Below, piece after piece: positions 21,042-22,863 of a DNA stretch of 22,863 nt. Every line of letters begins with the position of its first letter. Position 1 is the first letter of the stretch. The DNA lies in assembly GCA_030550295.1 (NCBI GenBank), contig JAUQPQ010000017.1, forward strand, positions 1 to 22,863, read 5' to 3'. Made by a program: the position numbers and the translations under genes. Source of the DNA: Chloroflexota bacterium (GTDB lineage Bacteria > Chloroflexota > Dehalococcoidia > SM23-28-2 > HRBIN24). Under the pieces are notes generated by a model. It searched no databases and was not told the DNA's origin. It saw only the letters and a list, made by a program, of their open reading frames with translations.

Positions 21042-22460
21042 ATGCGGTTGAGAGCTTTGATGGCCCTAGCCTTAGTGGTCCTTATGGCGGCCTGTGGGCG
21101 AGGTAGCGAGCCCGCATCTGGGCCGTCTGAAGCCGTTGGCCAGATACAGACCATCACGATCACCGCTTGGGCCGGCGGCAATCCTCAGACGGAAAGGGGC
21201 CGCATCTCCATGCTTGAGAAGGCAGCAGAAAGGCTCAATGCCCAGTTGGAGAGGGAGGGGGCCAAAGTAAGGGTCAGGGTAGAAGGGGTCCTCGATGCCT
21301 CCGGAGACTTGGCACGCAAATTCGTGTTGGCCGCCCAGGCCGGTCAGGCTCCCGACATCATCAACAGCGGCCACGAGGACATCGCCGCCTGGGCCCAGGC
21401 AGGCTTCATAGTCCCCTTAGATGAATATCTGAGCAAGTACTTGAACAGCACCGGCCTTAAAGATGTGATACCCAACCTCTGGGAGGCCATGAAGTTTCGC
21501 GGCTCCACATGGGCGGTCCCCCAAGATACCGAGGCCCGCCCCCTCTATTTCAGCAAGCTCCTTCTGCGACGCCTCGGCTGGAGCGAGGCTGAAATCGCAG
21601 CCCTGCCCGAGCGCATCCGCAACGGCCAATTCACCCTCTACGACATGCTGCGCACAGCCAAGGAGGCGCAGGACCGTGGCGTGGTGCAAACAGGCTATGG
21701 CTACTGGACACGTCCAGTCTTCGGTGACAACTATTGGGGTGGCGATTTTTACCAGTTCTATGCGTCTTTCGGCGGTAGCTTGTGGGAGCCTGCATCGGGC
21801 CGCCTTACCGTGGACCGGGAGGCGCTGCGTAAGTTCTTCCAATTCCATTACGACGCCATCTTCGGCTACCGGGTGACGGCACGCTCCGTCATTGGCGGCA
21901 CCGAGTGGAAGCAGTGGCACGAGACGGTGAGCCGTGGCGATCAGGTGCTTTTCTGGAATGGTGGGGTTTGGCAATGGGCCGAGTGGGCTCAGTGCTGTCT
22001 GGGAGGCGATGAGAAAGGACTATGGGAGAACGTGGGGTTCGCCCTTATCCCTGCCGGTGAGCCGGGCCGTAGCCCTACGACTCTGTCCCACCCCCTCGCC
22101 TACATGGTAACCTCGGAGAAGGCATCTGGTCGGCGCAATCAAGAGCTGGCCTTCCGCCTTATCGCTCTAGCCACCGACCCCGACCTGAATTCCGAATACG
22201 CCATCCAGTCCAAGCACCTGGCCATCCTTCGGACGCAGCTGGATCATCCCGTTTACACGCGCGATCGCTTCCTGTCTGCCACCAGCTACATGGTTGAGCA
22301 TGCCTTCTTCCTGCCCAATAACCCAGACTACGGCCGATTTGATTCCACCCTGGGGCGTGTGCTCATGGCTTTGGCGGCAGGGCAGCTGAACGTAGACCAG
22401 GCGGTGCAAAGGGCCATAGCCGACCTCCAGTCGGCCGTGCCAGGGCTCATAGTCCGATGA
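21042..22460 (+). CDS. ABC transporter extracellular solute-binding lipoprotein (sugar type, family 1)
   Basis: A 472-residue binding protein for an ABC importer. The signal is a lipoprotein type: two Arg, a hydrophobic core (ALMALALVVLM) and lipobox LMAAC with Cys18. The mature part opens with TITITAWAGGNPQTERG and has features of carbohydrate-binding proteins: the DIINSGHEDIAAWAQAGFIVPLDEYL segment, where the solute-binding domain meets the hinge, and many Trp/Tyr residues (WTRPVFGDNYWGGDFYQFY) suited to stacking on sugars. The ligand cannot be read from sequence. The ATG at 21042 has GGAGGT 4 bases upstream; a GTG at 21036 lies in that site. The permease gene starts 48 bases after its stop, as is usual. 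Confidence 0.88.
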   Translation: MRLRALMALALVVLMAACGRGSEPASGPSEAVGQIQTITITAWAGGNPQTERGRISMLEKAAERLNAQLEREGAKVRVRVEGVLDASGDLARKFVLAAQAGQAPDIINSGHEDIAAWAQAGFIVPLDEYLSKYLNSTGLKDVIPNLWEAMKFRGSTWAVPQDTEARPLYFSKLLLRRLGWSEAEIAALPERIRNGQFTLYDMLRTAKEAQDRGVVQTGYGYWTRPVFGDNYWGGDFYQFYASFGGSLWEPASGRLTVDREALRKFFQFHYDAIFGYRVTARSVIGGTEWKQWHETVSRGDQVLFWNGGVWQWAEWAQCCLGGDEKGLWENVGFALIPAGEPGRSPTTLSHPLAYMVTSEKASGRRNQELAFRLIALATDPDLNSEYAIQSKHLAILRTQLDHPVYTRDRFLSATSYMVEHAFFLPNNPDYGRFDSTLGRVLMALAAGQLNVDQAVQRAIADLQSAVPGLIVR

Positions 22461-22508
22461 CTTGAGGCCCTCGCTATGGGGGCGCCACCCAAGGGGCAGT
22501 GACGGCCT

Positions 22509-22863
22509 ATGGCTAGCAACGCCCGCTCAAGGTTGGTAAATGCCACCTCCCGTCGTAGAGGGCTTGTTGGCCACCACCTGGCCATCCTCATGTGTTCACC
22601 CGCTTTGGCGCTAGTGACTTCCTTTCTGGTGGTGCCGGCCATCCTTACAATCCGTACTAGCATGACAGATATGAGCCTTGCTACCCTGGGGTCGGTCCGA
22701 TGGGTGGGGTTGGAGAACTACCGCCGTCTGTTGGAGCAGCCTGAGCTCCCGAGGATCGCGCTGAATACTCTGGCGTTCGCTGGTGTAAACCTGATCGTGT
22801 TTAACATAGTCCTGCCTCTGGTAGTTATTGCGCTCAGCGCTGCATGGGAGGAATGCTTGGGGC
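22509..22863 (+). CDS. ABC transporter permease, MalF/UgpA-like, N-terminal part (runs off the window)
   Basis: The first 118 residues of an inner-membrane permease; the rest is beyond the window. After a basic N-terminus (SRRRGLVGHH) comes a membrane span (about residues 24-46, ending in LVVPAILTI), then WVGLENYRRLLEQPE, a hallmark of the first external loop of sugar-type permeases, and then NTLAFAGVNLIVFNIVLPL, which leads into the transmembrane core. It should partner with the binding protein just upstream. The ATG at 22509 follows a stop in the same frame at 22500-22502; no strong ribosome site is near, so coupling to the upstream gene is possible. A second permease is expected downstream. 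Confidence 0.85.
   Translation, partial: MASNARSRLVNATSRRRGLVGHHLAILMCSPALALVTSFLVVPAILTIRTSMTDMSLATLGSVRWVGLENYRRLLEQPELPRIALNTLAFAGVNLIVFNIVLPLVVIALSAAWEECLG

Overview
The window is a dense bacterial housekeeping region of roughly 60% GC. There is no rRNA, tRNA, CRISPR array or recognisable mobile element. The protein set best fits a member of the phylum Chloroflexota, possibly Dehalococcoidia or a relative: an IlvB-like thiamine-diphosphate enzyme, a small SCP2-domain protein, a short SpeD, a YidD / PQQ-propeller / YidC / KhpB block, and LCP and alanine racemase genes implying a cell wall. This assignment comes from protein recognition and gene order only; no search was run. Several highly expressed genes start at TTG or GTG (rpsP, rpmH, ribBA, yidC at TTG; ribH, rnpA at GTG).

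Layout. (1) 1-3009, minus strand: a translation and secretion operon ffh > rpsP > khpA > rimM, then the 5' end of rpoB, which has its own promoter and a hairpin in its leader. (2) 3124-4866, plus: a ThDP-dependent decarboxylase/synthase-like enzyme. (3) 4868-8804, minus: metallo-hydrolase > ribE > ribBA > ribH > alpha/beta hydrolase, a riboflavin operon lacking ribD. (4) 8868-12607, plus: a second metallo-beta-lactamase-fold protein, lysA, holB (DNA polymerase III delta prime) and speD. (5) 12576-16867, minus: rpmH > rnpA > yidD > PQQ-propeller lipoprotein > yidC > khpB > PfkB sugar kinase, the classic ribosomal L34 / RNase P / membrane insertase cluster. (6) 16986-20036, plus: an unrecognised 160-aa protein, alr and an LCP wall-polymer ligase. 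(7) 20041-20382, minus: an SCP2 protein, followed by about 660 bp without a convincing gene. (8) 21042 to the end, plus: a sugar-type ABC importer, with a binding lipoprotein and the first part of a permease.

The theme is protein biogenesis. SRP (Ffh), the YidC/YidD insertase, L34, S16, RimM, RNase P protein and both halves of the KhpA/KhpB RNA-binding pair all lie here. Genes are tightly packed, with ATGA and TAATG overlaps, and three convergent gene pairs leave no room for a terminator between them.

The most unusual points are: an Ffh whose G3 and G4 GTPase motifs depart from near-invariant residues; a riboflavin synthase and a lumazine synthase that both carry substitutions at active-site positions; an insertion of about 50 residues near the RpoB N-terminus; a BamB-like propeller lipoprotein inside the insertase operon; and a stand-alone SpeD whose substrate is open. 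I did not find a clearly new multi-gene system.
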